Numbered from the stretch's first letter, positions 19,301 through 27,604 are shown. The stretch: 64,000 nucleotides of DNA from Paguma larvata (GCA_030068075.1 CM057843.1:13348001-13412000), one strand, 5' to 3'. Notes: generated from the sequence alone by a model not told the origin. Numbers and translations: made by a program.

Positions 19301-21856
19301 TCTCTGCCCCTCCTTTGCTCATGCTGCAAGCTCTTTCTCTCACCCAAAATAAACTAAAAAAAAAACAAAACCCAAAATCCAAAAATGAATAGAACTTCCT
19401 GTGGTTCTCAGGGTGAAGGAGGTGACCAAATCACGGCGCAGGGAAATCCAACATTCCACGCAGCAGTGACCAGTCGAGCTGCCGCTTCCGGGTCGCTCCC
19501 GGAACAGACAGGACTGCTCGCAGAGCGGCCACCTTCGGCGGCACCACTCAGGGAGGGCACTGACCTCTTTCTCTAGAGGCTCAGCCTGGCCTGGCGGCTC
19601 CAGACTCCTCGCGGACTGGCCTGTTATTCCAGAAAGCCCCACAGGGACTGGTGAAGGACCCTGAGCACAGCCGTTCCCAGAACATCAGCCCGAGAACACG
19701 CTGGGAATCACCGACGAGCGACGGCAGGACCGGCGTGGAATGGACGCCCCCACGGCCGGGTGCTTGGCTGATCTCAGGCATGTCCACGCTGTTGGGACTC
19801 CGTTCGGACCCGGGAGCCCACGTCACTGTGTCGGACGCTCACATACCTCTGTCCCGGGTACCCTTCGGAGTACTTGTTGTTTAGGCAAGAGCCGAGAGCC
19901 TCCAGGACGGCGCGGCTGGCGAAGTTCTCCGACGCGATCAGCTCCAGCCCAACCCTCTGCCGGTTACTCTCCTTCTTGATGATGTTGTAAACCTGAGGAG
20001 ATCGGGAGACACGGTGAACGTCTGGACGCCTGAGGTTCGCGTTTTGCTCTGATCAAAGCGACAGCCTCTTAAAGGGAAGACACTTTATTAGAGAGTCACA
20101 TTTTGCCCCTGGAAGCTGACCATAACCCAAAGAACCCCACTGGGGAGACTCCCTTAGCACTTAAAGAACAGAGGAGAGCCTTCTCAGATCATTTATTTTA
20201 TTTCTGAGAGACATAGAGACAGAGTACGAGCAGGGGAAGGGCAGAGAGAGAGGGAGACACAGAATCTGAAGAAGCAGGCTCCAGGCTCTGAGCTGTCAGC
20301 ACAGAGCCTGACGCGGGGCTCGAACTCACAGACCATGAGATCATGACCTGAGCTGAAGTCGGCCGCTCAACCAACTGAGCCACCCAGGCGCCCGTCAGAT
20401 CGTAGCGTTGAGGGAGAAGTTACCAGAAGACAATGGATCAAGGAAAACAAAATGAAGAGAAAATGATCTTTAAAATAAGTATCCCAGGGTGCTTGGGTGC
20501 CTCAGCTGGTTAAATGGCCGACTTTGGCTCAGGTCATGACCTCGTGGTTCGTGAGCTCGAGCCCTACATCGGGCTTGGCACTGAGAGCGTGGCACCTGCC
20601 TGGGATTCTCTCGCTCTCCCTCTCTCTCTCTACCCCTCCCCCACTTGCATGAGCACACTCTCTCTCTCAAAAGACATAAATAGGGGCATCTTGGTGGCAT
20701 GCTCGGTGGAGCATCCGACTTTGGTTCAGGTCATGATCTTGCACTCTGTGAGTTCGAGCCCCACATCGGGCTCTGTGCTGATGGCTCAGAGCCTGGAGCC
20801 TGCTTTGGATTCTGTGTCTCCCCCTCTCTCTGTTCCTCCCCTGCTCCACTCTGTCTCTCTCTTTCAAAAATAAAGATTAAAAAAATATTTTAAAAAAGAC
20901 ATAAATAAAACTTTAAAAAAAAGTATCCCACCTTAAAAATAAATAAAATAAGTATCCCACCGATTTTTAATTTTATACTCTCTTGTTATTTTTATCCCTA
21001 TGTTTCACCAAGTTTCTCCCTCCCTGAACTTTATTCCTTGCTCTTCTTCCTTAAGATAAAAGTTGCTTTGATAAACCCACGTGGACAGAAAGGAGACCAC
21101 TGGTGGCCAAGGGTTGGGGAGTGTGGGGCGGGGAGGGCACGGGGGTGACTCCTCATGGCTTCAAGGTTTCTCTTTGGGGGCATAGAAGCGTTCTAAAATT
21201 GGCTGTGAACACACTAAAAACCACGGACGTGTGCGCTTTCAGTGGGTGACGGGTATGGGAGGTGACTGATCTCTCCCGCATAAAGCTGTTACAAAAACAC
21301 ACACATAAAAGCTGCTTCTCGGTGTCTACATGTCCTTCTCTGGCCTGGAAGGCAAGGGTCGAATCTCAGTGACCCCTCCAGGGCCCCTTTCCTCCAGGGC
21401 AGCCGGCACAGTGCTCCGCACTCCACGGGAGCTCAGAAATATCCGTATTTACCCACGGCGGAGGAGGACTCTTGGCCACCTTCTCAGTCACTGCCTCTAA
21501 CTCCGGCACGCTTCTACTAGCGCCCAGGCCGTCCCAAATAAGGTTTCTTTAGGGGGAGAGCTGGAGAGTTACACGAGAGCCTCCGCTTCTTTGTTTAAAC
21601 GGGTTTAAAGGTTTAATTTATTTAAGTACTCTCTGCCCCCAACACGGGGCTCGAACTCACGACCCCGAGATCAAGGGTCGCAGGCTCTTCCTGCTGAGCC
21701 GGCCCGGTGCCCCGGGGACCTCCGCTTTCGGAGCACCGGCGAAGACCCCCGGCTTCTCACCTCGGCATCACAGTCTCTCAGGGGCTGCGCCAGCATCTTC
21801 TCGTGCGAGGACCACAGGTCGGCATCCTCGTGAGCCCCGTTGACTTGAGTTGTCAT
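2324..21856 (-). CDS. SHMT1: SHMT1, cytosolic serine hydroxymethyltransferase (whole gene, 11 coding exons)
   Basis: SHMT1 converts serine and tetrahydrofolate to glycine and 5,10-methylenetetrahydrofolate using pyridoxal phosphate, feeding thymidylate and methionine synthesis in cytosol and nucleus. Eleven coding exons join in phase to 484 residues (human 483). Residues known from the family fall at the expected numbers: Y73, E75, Y82/Y83, S119, H148, D228, H231, K257 (Schiff-base lysine in TTTHKTLRG) and R402 (carboxylate binding). There is no mitochondrial presequence, which distinguishes it from SHMT2. An IKKE motif at residues 37-40 matches the reported SUMO site region used for nuclear import. 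All introns are GT-AG. The gene appears intact, with no frameshift or premature stop. The only length change is one extra residue in the last exon. Exon ends were fixed by splice sites and by the need to keep frame, not by transcript data. Confidence 0.97.
2497..2840 (-). other. SHMT1 intron 11
   Basis: 344-base intron with donor GTAAGG and acceptor CACAG. No repeat recognised in it. Confidence 0.9.
2841..2951 (-). CDS. SHMT1: SHMT1 exon 11, residues 391-428
   Basis: 111 bases, phase 1 at both ends. Encodes [18 protein letters not shown] onward to FIHRG. It includes R402 in GLRLGTPA, which binds the substrate carboxylate in SHMT structures. Donor GTAAGG, acceptor TTGAAG. Confidence 0.97.
2952..3511 (-). 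other. SHMT1 intron 10
   Basis: 560 bases with a C-rich run near 3010-3020 on the plus strand. It contains only open frames shadowing the neighbouring exons. Donor GTCAGA is weaker than consensus. Confidence 0.85.
3512..3628 (-). CDS. SHMT1: SHMT1 exon 10, residues 352-391
   Basis: 117 bases, phase 1 at both ends. Encodes [18 protein letters not shown] through ACNKNTCPG, all closely human-like. The donor is GTCAGA, lacking the usual purine at +3, so the exon may be prone to skipping. Confidence 0.97.
4135..4265 (+). repeat. MIR-like relic
   Basis: Decayed match to the MIR core and 3' half: a CCTCAG...TGTAAGATGAGAGC stretch, then a CATTTAGC...GCCAGGCACAGAGCAGGCT stretch. Confidence 0.55.
4556..4744 (-). 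mobile_element. tRNA-Lys SINE (cat type), full length
   Basis: Reads on the minus strand from head GGGGCGCCTGGGGGGCTCAG at 4744 to the tail at 4556. Family hallmarks: a tRNA-like head with A and B boxes (the B box reads GTTCGAGCCCC), a body, a CT-rich stretch and an A-tail with AATAAA. This family supplies nearly all young repeats in the window. Confidence 0.9.
5615..5737 (-). CDS. SHMT1: SHMT1 exon 9, residues 311-352
   Basis: 123 bases, phase 1 at both ends. Encodes [18 protein letters not shown] through ELGYKVVT. It is the most diverged exon relative to human (for example [11 protein letters not shown] against AMTLEFKVYQH). Donor GTACCA is weak. Confidence 0.96.
5738..7078 (-). other. SHMT1 intron 8
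   Basis: 1.3 kb of GC-rich unique sequence. I see no SINE and no other recognisable element. Confidence 0.8.
7079..7195 (-). CDS. SHMT1: SHMT1 exon 8, residues 272-311
   Basis: 117 bases, phase 1 at both ends. Encodes [18 protein letters not shown] through [20 protein letters not shown] is a conserved SHMT loop at the active site. Human SHMT1 has a described isoform lacking a segment of about this position and size, and the phase here would also allow in-frame skipping. Confidence 0.97.
7396..7506 (+). mobile_element. Short-form tRNA SINE
   Basis: Head GGGGCACCAGGCTGGCTCAG and B box, then a short GGGGGTGGAGCTTACTTATT end and A-tail without the long CT-rich body. This is the shorter, older subtype of the family. 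Confidence 0.85.
7537..7724 (+). mobile_element. tRNA-Lys SINE, full length
   Basis: Intact head, body and A-tail. It lies 30 bases after the short-form copy. Confidence 0.92.
7920..8120 (-). repeat. MIR relic
   Basis: Reverse-oriented MIR features: GCTAGGCACTTTACAT, then the fragments AGGCACGGAGAGGCT and AGGGTCACCCAGC. Confidence 0.6.
8783..8887 (-). mobile_element. SINE head fragment
   Basis: Only the tRNA-like head and adjoining part survive. The CT-rich body and tail are missing at the 8783 side. Confidence 0.75.
9013..9225 (-). CDS. SHMT1: SHMT1 exon 7 with the PLP lysine, residues 201-272
   Basis: 213 bases, the largest coding exon, phase 1 at both ends. It starts [18 protein letters not shown] and contains ADMAHISG (D228 and H231 contact the cofactor ring) and [15 protein letters not shown], with K257 encoded at 9056-9058. 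Acceptor CTTAG. Donor GTGTGC is weak. Confidence 0.98.
9226..9817 (-). other. SHMT1 intron 6
   Basis: 592 bases with one short-form SINE at 9513-9616. Confidence 0.85.
9513..9616 (-). mobile_element. Short-form tRNA SINE
   Basis: Minus-strand copy lacking the CT-rich body; head at 9616, tail TTTTATTTATTTAAGTAA at the left. Confidence 0.8.
9818..9899 (-). CDS. SHMT1: SHMT1 exon 6, residues 174-201
   Basis: 82 bases, phase 0 in and phase 1 out. Encodes [18 protein letters not shown], then LFHPKLIIA. Donor GTGATG, acceptor CACAG. Confidence 0.97.
10552..10761 (-). mobile_element. tRNA-Lys SINE with perfect target-site duplication
   Basis: Flanked by GGAAATGAAATTTT at 10538-10551 and 10762-10775, which shows a retrotransposition event with little later decay. 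Confidence 0.95.
10797..10952 (+). mobile_element. tRNA-Lys SINE, internally shortened
   Basis: Part of the B-box region and adjoining body is deleted: the sequence passes from CATGATCTCACAG straight into CACAGAGCCCGCCT. Tail is AAAATAAACATTTAAG. Confidence 0.85.
11331..11530 (-). mobile_element. tRNA-Lys SINE with TTTC-rich tail
   Basis: Short flanking repeat GCAACACA (11323-11330, 11534-11541). The tail side carries a (TTTC)n run, an A-tail turned into a microsatellite. Confidence 0.9.
11976..12170 (-). mobile_element. tRNA-Lys SINE, diverged
   Basis: Head ends GCGCCCT at 12170. The B-box region is deleted, and a GA run of about 24 bases stands near the tail. Confidence 0.85.
12190..12401 (-). 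mobile_element. tRNA-Lys SINE
   Basis: Complete copy. Flanks resemble GAGATTTTTCTCGTTTT and GAGGTTTTTCTCTTTTT, an imperfect target duplication. Confidence 0.9.
12430..12592 (+). mobile_element. 5'-truncated SINE
   Basis: The first part of the tRNA head is missing. It retains CATGATCTCAATTCGTGGG, the body, and an AAAATAAATAAACTTC tail. Confidence 0.8.
12597..12829 (+). mobile_element. tRNA-Lys SINE in the tail of the preceding one
   Basis: Near-consensus young copy. AAAAACCTTG occurs just before the head and again after the tail, so it inserted into the A-tail of the truncated copy at 12430-12592. Confidence 0.93.
14388..14548 (-). CDS. SHMT1: SHMT1 exon 5, residues 120-173
   Basis: 161 bases, entering in phase 1 and ending on a codon boundary. 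Encodes [16 protein letters not shown] through FFESMPYK and includes [12 protein letters not shown], whose H148 stacks on the PLP ring. Donor GTAAGA is strong. Confidence 0.97.
14549..14905 (-). other. SHMT1 intron 4
   Basis: 357 bases, GC-rich, no repeat recognised. Donor GTAACT. Confidence 0.85.
14906..15021 (-). CDS. SHMT1: SHMT1 exon 4, residues 81-120
   Basis: 116 bases. The first base finishes R81, then [18 protein letters not shown] through [10 protein letters not shown]82/Y83 and S119 are active-site positions in the family. It differs from human mainly at [11 protein letters not shown]. Confidence 0.97.
15228..15413 (-). mobile_element. tRNA-Lys SINE
   Basis: Flanked by perfect AAGGAAATTC (15218-15227, 15416-15425). 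Part of the CT-rich region is lost. Confidence 0.93.
15424..15660 (+). mobile_element. L1 3' end fragment
   Basis: Resembles the L1M 3' UTR: GGATGGACCTTGGGGACATT, CTGAGTGAAAT, then GTTCCTTGGGGCTGGGGGGA. Decayed, non-coding. Confidence 0.6.
16051..16449 (-). mobile_element. tRNA-Lys SINE with hugely expanded purine body
   Basis: A perfect 12-base target duplication GTATCTGTATTT (16039-16050, 16450-16461) shows this is one insertion. Its length of about 400 bases is twice normal because the CT-rich body has expanded. Confidence 0.93.
16101..16323. repeat. 223-base pure purine tract (GA/GGA)n
   Basis: The plus strand has no pyrimidine from 16101 to 16323. It consists of GGGA, GGA and GA units. 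It arose within the CT-rich body of the surrounding SINE. Sequences of this type can form triplex DNA. Confidence 0.95.
17365..17588 (-). mobile_element. tRNA-Lys SINE
   Basis: Target duplication TAAGCCATGTTCTTCA at 17349-17364, repeated with one mismatch at 17589-17604. Confidence 0.93.
17911..18720 (+). mobile_element. LTR-like element, copy 1
   Basis: Split by a SINE (18404-18621). Shares with 40185-40908 the order: CACCAACTGGGTGTC, ACACCAGCCACA, CAGGAACT/CAGGACCT blocks and AACAGCCAAA near an AGAGACACA/AGAGATGCG stretch. I recognise it as an old endogenous-retrovirus-type LTR but cannot name the subfamily. Confidence 0.5.
18404..18621 (+). mobile_element. tRNA-Lys SINE
   Basis: Full head, body and A-tail, inserted in the LTR-like element 17911-18720. 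Confidence 0.92.
18735..18895 (+). repeat. MIR-like relic
   Basis: MIR core signature: TGTGCGACTTTGAGAAGTCA, CTGAACCTCAG, CCTCATCCTTAAAATG. Confidence 0.6.
19143..19370 (+). mobile_element. tRNA-Lys SINE
   Basis: Full copy with diverged head (GGGTGGCTCGATCGGTTGAG) and interrupted A-tail. Confidence 0.9.
19847..19992 (-). CDS. SHMT1: SHMT1 exon 3, residues 33-81
   Basis: 146 bases, phase 0 in and two bases of R81 out. Encodes [19 protein letters not shown] through [13 protein letters not shown]75 in YSEG is the catalytic glutamate of SHMT. The IKKE motif at 37-40 fits a SUMO site. Donor GTATGT, acceptor CTCAG. Confidence 0.97.
20191..20394 (-). mobile_element. tRNA-Lys SINE
   Basis: Flanked by TCAGATC (20184-20190, 20395-20401). 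Confidence 0.92.
20487..20920 (+). mobile_element. tRNA-Lys SINE (outer copy of a nested pair)
   Basis: Outer insertion bounded by perfect AAGTATCCCA at 20477-20486 and 20921-20930. Its A-tail is broken by the inner copy at 20683-20893. Confidence 0.93.
20683..20893 (+). mobile_element. tRNA-Lys SINE (inner copy)
   Basis: Inserted in the tail of the outer copy with perfect AAAAGACATAAATA at 20669-20682 and 20894-20907, so it is the younger of the two. Confidence 0.95.
21608..21713 (-). mobile_element. Short-form tRNA SINE
   Basis: Head GGGGCACCGGGCCGGCTCAG on the minus strand, no CT-rich body. It ends about 50 bases before the exon 2 donor. Confidence 0.82.
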
Positions 21857-21875
21857 CACGCTGGTTCCGAGTTCC
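21761..21875 (-). CDS. SHMT1: SHMT1 exon 2 with the start codon, residues 1-32
   Basis: Acceptor TTTTTAG, then 19 untranslated bases, then ATG at 21854-21856. Encodes [18 protein letters not shown] through LRDCDAE; coding part 21761-21856. The start matches the human start [18 protein letters not shown]. Donor GTGAGA. Confidence 0.96.
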
Positions 21876-22284
21876 CTAAAAATGGAAACGCTCGCGGCAT
21901 TAGACTTAGCCAAAGCTCGCAGGCCACCTGTGGGTTCTCCCGAGTTGCTGACGTCCTGATGCATTTGCTATGCGGCCTTTCCCTCGGAGCCCTTGGCAGA
22001 CGGTGAAGACATCCTGTTGCAAAACCACCGCGTGGCTCCTTTCTGAACTGTGGATGTCAGCTCGTTACCCCGCGAGTAGAGAGAACTCCCTGCCCTCCCT
22101 GCGAGCCCCGACCCAGCCTCGAGAGCCCGGGACCCCTCTTCGCAACGAAACCTTTCCTGCTTACAGGGTCTCTCCCCACCTAAACCAGGTGCCTTGAAGG
22201 CAAGGACAGTTACCTTCTATTTATTTATTTTTTAATCCCCGCCCCCGGAACTCAGCATGGGGGATTGAGAAGAAGATTTGCCAA

Positions 22285-22440
22285 GCCTGAACGAACAAAC
22301 GAATTGCTGACTTCACTGTTTTCCTTCCCATTTTTCAAGTAATGAAATTGAGGCTTAGAAAAGAAAAGTATTTCAGCCCAGGCCATGAAGGACGGACTCA
22401 AAACCCCCAAATAGACATTCGAGGTACCCCGCAGACTTCC
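22285..22440 (-). repeat. MIR-like relic
   Basis: Reverse MIR core: CCATTTTTCAAGTAATGAAA, TTGAGGCTTAGAAAAG. Confidence 0.5.
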
Positions 22441-22488
22441 TGCAGGAGCTAGGAGCTGAGGCACGAGCTTGCTTACACACAAACTCTC

Positions 22489-22716
22489 AGGGCGCCTGGG
22501 TGGCTCAGTTGGTTAAGCATCCGATTTTGGCTCAGGTCATGATCTTGCAGTTCGTGAGTTCGAGCCCCGCATAGCATCGGGCTCTGTGATGACAGCTCAG
22601 AGCCTGGATCCTGCTTCGGATTCTGTGTCTCCCTCTGTCTCTCAATTCCTCCCCTACTTGCACTCTCTCTCTCTCTCTCAAAAATAAATAAAGATTAAAA
22701 AAATTTAAAAAAAAAT
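22489..22716 (+). mobile_element. tRNA-Lys SINE
   Basis: Perfect ACAAACTCTC at 22479-22488 and 22717-22726. Confidence 0.95.
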
Positions 22717-22805
22717 ACAAACTCTCCTGTAAAACCTACAGGTCGGATTTGCACGTCTGCATTTTTACCAGCAGGAAAATCACATCCTGTTAAAATAGAG
22801 AGGAC

Positions 22806-22992
22806 CGGGGGTGCCCAGGGGGCTCAGTCGGTTAAGCGTCTGACTCTTGGTTTTGGTTAAGGTCACGATCTCACGGTTCGTGAGTTCAAGTCCCGCACTG
22901 TGCTGACAGTGCAGAGCCTGCTTGGGATTCTCTCTCTCCTTCTCTCTCTACCCTTCCCTCACTTGTACTCTCTCTCAAAAATAAATAAGTAG
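22806..22992 (+). mobile_element. tRNA-Lys SINE
   Basis: Subtype with CTCTTGGTTTTGG after the head and a shortened body. The following copy begins directly after its AATAAATAAGTA tail. Confidence 0.9.
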
Positions 22993-23200
22993 GGACCCCT
23001 GGGTGGCTCAGCCAGCTAAGCCTCTGACTTCAGCTTAGGTCTTGATCTCACGGTTCCTGGGTTCAAGCCCCGTGGCATTGTGCTGACAGCTCAGAGCCTG
23101 GGGCCTGCTTCGGATTCTGTGTCTCCCTCTCTCTGCACTCCCCCCCACTCACATTCGGTCTCTATCTCTCAAAAATAAATAAACATTTTAAAAAGTTAAA
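22993..23200 (+). mobile_element. tRNA-Lys SINE in the tail of the previous copy
   Basis: Head GGGACCCCTGGGTGGCTCAG abuts the tail of 22806-22992; tandem arrangement by tail insertion. Confidence 0.9.
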
Positions 23201-23385
23201 AAAACAGAGAGAGATGACTGGAAAATGCAAGTTTCTTAACCTGTGTTTCTGTACAGAAAGGGAATCTGTGGGCAGTGGGATGTCCTCCAGTATTAAAGTG
23301 TAAATATTTACAGGAAGTAACCTCCCTTAATCAAGAGTTGGCGGCTTTTCAGTACTTTCCCATTAATTTGGTAAGTTTTCATTTC

Positions 23386-23620
23386 TTTTTTTTTTAATTT
23401 TACTTTAACATTTTTATTTTTTATTTTTGAGAGACACAGAGACAGAACGTGAACAAGGGAAGGGCAGAGAGAGAGAGAGAGGGAGATGCAGAATCTGAAG
23501 CAGGCTCCAGGCTCTGACCCGTCAGCACAGAGCCCGACGCCGGGCTCGAACTCACAGAACGTGAGATCATGACCTGAGCCGAAGTCAGCCGCTTAACTGA
23601 CTGAGCCCCCAGGCGCCCCA
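23386..23620 (-). mobile_element. tRNA-Lys SINE
   Basis: Perfect TAAGTTTTCATTTC at 23372-23385 and 23621-23634. Confidence 0.95.
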
Positions 23621-23639
23621 TAAGTTTTCATTTCGATTC

Positions 23640-23870
23640 ATTCATTTGCCAAGTGTTTCTCAAGGCCCTTCCCCGTGGCAGCCACAGCGTTGGTACCGGG
23701 CCGAGGGTGGTGAACGAAACACACCAGAGCCCTGCCTCCATGGGGCTCCCCTCGTGGGGAAGCCCAGCAGCGGACAAAACGGGTGCAGCTAGATAAGACA
23801 AGGAAAGCGGCACGGAGGACAAGGCTGACAGCTGGGTCAGGGACCTATTGGTGGACGTCAGTCTAGAGGA
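23640..23870 (-). repeat. L2-like relic
   Basis: Begins TTCATTCATTTGCCAAGTGT, then a GCCCTGCCTCCATGGGGCTC block, as in reversed L2 3' ends. Confidence 0.5.
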
Positions 23871-24365
23871 CATCTAGATTGGGAAAGCCGATCGGGAGGA
23901 GAGAGCTCGTTTCCCAAGAGTACTGTGAAATCATAAGAAATATATATTAGTGTCTGCTCCTAAAATCCTTGTGATTTCAGGGGGGGTGAGTGCCTTTTGT
24001 CCTACTTAGGTGACTCTGGGTGGGCTCCTGGCCGGTCACCAGAAAGACGGAGCCGCGATCAGTAACTGGGACTTTCCCACCCCACACCCCACTCCCCACT
24101 CCCCAGAGAGGGGAGAGTTGCTAGAAACGGAGTTAATAATTGACCAAGCAGAGGTGAGGAAGGTTCTGTAAAAATTCCAAAAGTATGGTGCACAAGGAGC
24201 TTCCACGTTGGTGAACATATCCAGAGACCCGGAGGTGTACCCCAACTCTAGGGGGACAGAAGTTCTTGCACTTGGGACCCTGCCAGACCTTACCCTCAGT
24301 ATCTCTTCATCTGGCTGTTTAATCTGTTTCTTGCCTTTACGGTATCTTTTATTATAGATAATATA

Positions 24366-24466
24366 ACTGGTATATATATATATACCATATATATATATAT
24401 ATATCATATAACATACCATATATATATCATATATATACCATATATATATATATCATATAACTGGTA
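24366..24466. repeat. (AT)n microsatellite with CCATAT interruptions
   Basis: About 100 bases of alternating AT broken by short CCATAT/TCATAT motifs, giving a palindromic tract. Confidence 0.9.
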
Positions 24467-25929
24467 AAGGTAAGCGAATATTTCCCTGAGTTCTGTGAGC
24501 TTAGCGAATGACTGAATCCAAGGCGGGGTGGGGGGGGGGGGTCACGGGAACCTCCAATGTGTAGCCAAGTCATACAAAAGTTGTGGGTAACCTGGACACC
24601 TGCTACATCTGTGACTGGGGGGCAGCCTTCTGGGACTGAGCCCTTAACCTGTGGGGTCCGCGCTAACTCCAATTGGTTGAACTGTAGGACCCCCGGCTGC
24701 TGTCAGAATTGCTGATGTGTGGAAACCCCCGTATCTGGTGACAGGAGTGTGGGAGCAGGGTGAGAAGGGGACACGCAGCAGCAAGCTCACACACGTTCTC
24801 GTTTTCTAGACAAACACACGCACTAAATTAAACAGTAGTCCCAAATCACAGGGGTTGTCCTTAACCTCCAGTAGAGCCAGCAAGAAGAAACTGCCGGCAA
24901 TCGTTAACCAGGAAATTCCTAACCCGGGCTTTCAAAGCAGCCATTATTTTAACCCAAGCACCGGAGGATTAGAAGTAAGCCATGTGAAGTTCCATGTTAC
25001 TGTCAGAACCGGAAAAATGGTTTGGGCACCGTGCCCGGGGCTTCTCCGGGCTGACCCCCCGCACTCAAGCATGGCCAGCAACTCAAGACCTCTGCATCGA
25101 GTCAACACACATGCCGTCGGCAGGTGGCAAACCCACGAAAGCAGCACGAGAGCCGAAATAGGCCCTCTGGTCCTAGAATCTGGAAGAGTAAAGCTTCGTT
25201 TACATATTGAGTACTCGAGGTTAAAAGGGATCCGAAGGTGACAAGCAACACAAAGATATTGCTTAACTGCCAAATAACTAAAGTCCACTTGGAGCCCTCC
25301 TCCAAAGAAGGTCAGATCTACAACCATTCTGGGAAAGGTGTTCCGTTCCCTTGTGCTCGGGACACAGGACAAAGTCCGCACCTGCATCTCTGCTGTCACT
25401 GGCTTCCCTTCCTCAGAGCACCTACAGCCTCAAGCCTGCAAATCTTTTCTTACAAGTGTTGCTAATTCCAAATCAATTACCTCTGACGCCCTGGGGGAGA
25501 GCTGCACTGTGGGCCCACCCACCTTGTATCCTACAACCACTCAGAATCAAGCCATCCCCCACACCCTTATTAAACCCACACTCTTCCTGAGTCCAAACGA
25601 AGCCTTTTATTTTAACCCTGAAGAGGTTTGGATTCTTTATGAGAACAGAGAGATCAAGATTCTTTGTTTTGTTTCAATGAAGCCAATGATACCTACAGTA
25701 GATCTCATCTGTGGTATCTATGAAGTCAATTAGATCTACTATATCCTGGGGCAACCTGAATTACAGTAAGGAAGACAAAGATCTTGAATGTAAATAGCTC
25801 ATTTATGTGTCAACTTGACCCGGAGGACCAGACAGGTGATAAAACAAAAGAGAGATCTGACACTATGTACCTTTTAAGATGCAAAGGAAAGATCACCATT
25901 TGCAGCTAATATTATCTTTAGCATCTTTT

Positions 25930-26126
25930 TTTTTTTTTTTTTTTGAGAGACAGAGAGACAGAGCGTGAGCAAGGGAAGGGCAGAGAGAGAGGCAGACACA
26001 GAATCTGAAGCAGGCTCCAGGCTCTGAGCCGTCAGCACAGAGCCCGATGCGGGGCTCGAACTCACAGACTGTAAGATCATGACCTGAGCTGAAGTCGGAC
26101 GTTTAACTGAGCCACCCAGGCGCCCC
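25930..26126 (-). mobile_element. tRNA-Lys SINE
   Basis: Perfect TAGCATCTTTT at 25919-25929 and 26127-26137. Confidence 0.95.
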
Positions 26127-26437
26127 TAGCATCTTTTCTTGAGGTTTGGAGATTGGCTGAAAAATAATATACCTTGAACTTTTCCTCATTTTTTAACTGA
26201 TAAAATATATTTTAGCCATATTTTTAATTAAAATAATTTGTATTAAATTTTTTTTCACCCATTCCCCCTATCCCCTCTGGCAACCATCAGTATGTTCTGT
26301 ATTTAAGAGTCTCTTAATTTGTTTCTCTTTTTTCTGTGTTCAGTTGTTATGTTTCTTAAAATCTGCATATAAGTGAAATCAAAATGGTATTTGTCTTTCT
26401 CTGCCATTTTAACCATTTTTTACAATCTTTATTTATT

Positions 26438-26640
26438 GAGGCGCCCAGGTGGCTCAGTTGGTTAGGCTTCCGACTTCGGCTCATGTCATGATCTTGCGGT
26501 GAGTTGGAGCCCCACATAGGGCTCTGTGCTGACAGCTCAGAGCCTGGAGCCTGCTCTGGATTCTGTGTCTCCCTCTCTCTCTGCCCCATCCTCCCCCCCC
26601 CCCCCATGCTGTCTTTCTTTATCTCTAAAAACTTTTTTTT
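26438..26640 (+). mobile_element. tRNA-Lys SINE in a three-SINE cluster
   Basis: Plus-strand copy lying in the tail of the minus copy 26865-27033. Confidence 0.9.
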
Positions 26641-26853
26641 TTTCATTTTTTAATGTTTACTTATTTTTGAGAGAGAAAGAGACTACGAGTTGGGGAGGGT
26701 CAAAGAGAGAAGAAGGAGACGCAGAATCTGAAGCAGGATCCAGGCTCTGAGCTGTCAGCACAAAACCTGACATGGGGCTCGAACCTGCAGACTGTGAGAT
26801 CATAACCTGAGTCTAAGTCGGATGCTTAATCTACTGAGCCATCCAGGCACCCC
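26641..26853 (-). mobile_element. tRNA-Lys SINE in a three-SINE cluster
   Basis: Minus-strand copy. CTCTAAAAACTT-like sequence stands on both sides, placing it in the tail of the 26438 copy. Confidence 0.9.
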
Positions 26854-26864
26854 TCTAAAAAAAC

Positions 26865-27033
26865 TTCATGCTTATTTATTTTTAGAGAGAAGAGCAAGCA
26901 AGCAGGGGAGGAGCAGAACGAGAGAGAGAGAACCTCAAGCAGGCTCTACTTTCAGCATGGAGCCCAACGTGGGGTGAGATCATGATCAGAATCAGAAGTC
27001 GGACACTCAACCGACTGAGCCACCAAGGCAGCC
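26865..27033 (-). mobile_element. tRNA-Lys SINE, oldest of a three-SINE cluster
   Basis: Decayed minus copy. The whole cluster is bounded by perfect CCATTTTAACCATTTTT at 26404-26420 and 27034-27050. Confidence 0.88.
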
Positions 27034-27604
27034 CCATTTTAACCATTTTTAAGTGCAATTCAGTGGCATTAAATACATGGACACTGTCGTGCGACCGCGT
27101 CCACCATCCACCTCCAGAACTTTCTCATCACCTCCAGCCGCGAATCCATGAAACACCTCTCCGCTCCCTTCTCTCCGAGATGGTGGTCACAGTTATTCTC
27201 CTTCTGTGAATTTGACTATCTCCACTGCCTCGATGAATGAAACCACACAACTTATGCCCTTTTCCGTCTGGCTTATTTCACGTAGCGCAAGCTCTTCAGA
27301 GGTCATCCGTGTTGTGGCACGTGCTGGAATTTCCTTCCCTTTTAAGTCTGGATAATCCACCACGTGCCGATGCCACACGGTATTTTGTTTCTCCATTCAT
27401 CACTGACACTTGGGTGCTCCCAGTGTTTGGCCACCGCAAGTGACGCTGCCACGTACCACGGATATCAACAAATACCAAGTCCCCGCTTTTATCCTTTTGC
27501 GTACAGACCCAAAGTGGAATTGCTGGATCATACGGTTATTCTATGTTTAGTTCAAAACAAGCTTTTGATCTTGAAGAGATCTACCTACTACTGTTACTAG
27601 CCTG

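Larger units (their letters stand above)
15022..19846 (-). other. SHMT1 intron 3
   Basis: 4.8 kb, repeat-rich: five SINEs, two L1 pieces, an LTR-like element and a long purine tract. Confidence 0.8.
19993..21760 (-). other. SHMT1 intron 2
   Basis: 1.8 kb with a minus SINE, a nested pair of plus SINEs and a short-form SINE. The segment 20960-21600 shows no recognisable element. Confidence 0.8.
26160..27560 (-). mobile_element. L1 3' end, antisense, interrupted by three SINEs
   Basis: Left part has CCTCTGGCAACCATCAGTAT. Right part has AGTGCAATTCAGTGGCATTA, TGAATTTGACTATCTCCACT and ATTGCTGGATCATACGGTTA. All fit an old L1 3' region read backwards. Confidence 0.65.

Noticed and set aside
27237..27443. 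Frames in the antisense L1 region around 27.2-27.6 kb
   Set aside because: Explained by L1 3' UTR sequence, which is non-coding.
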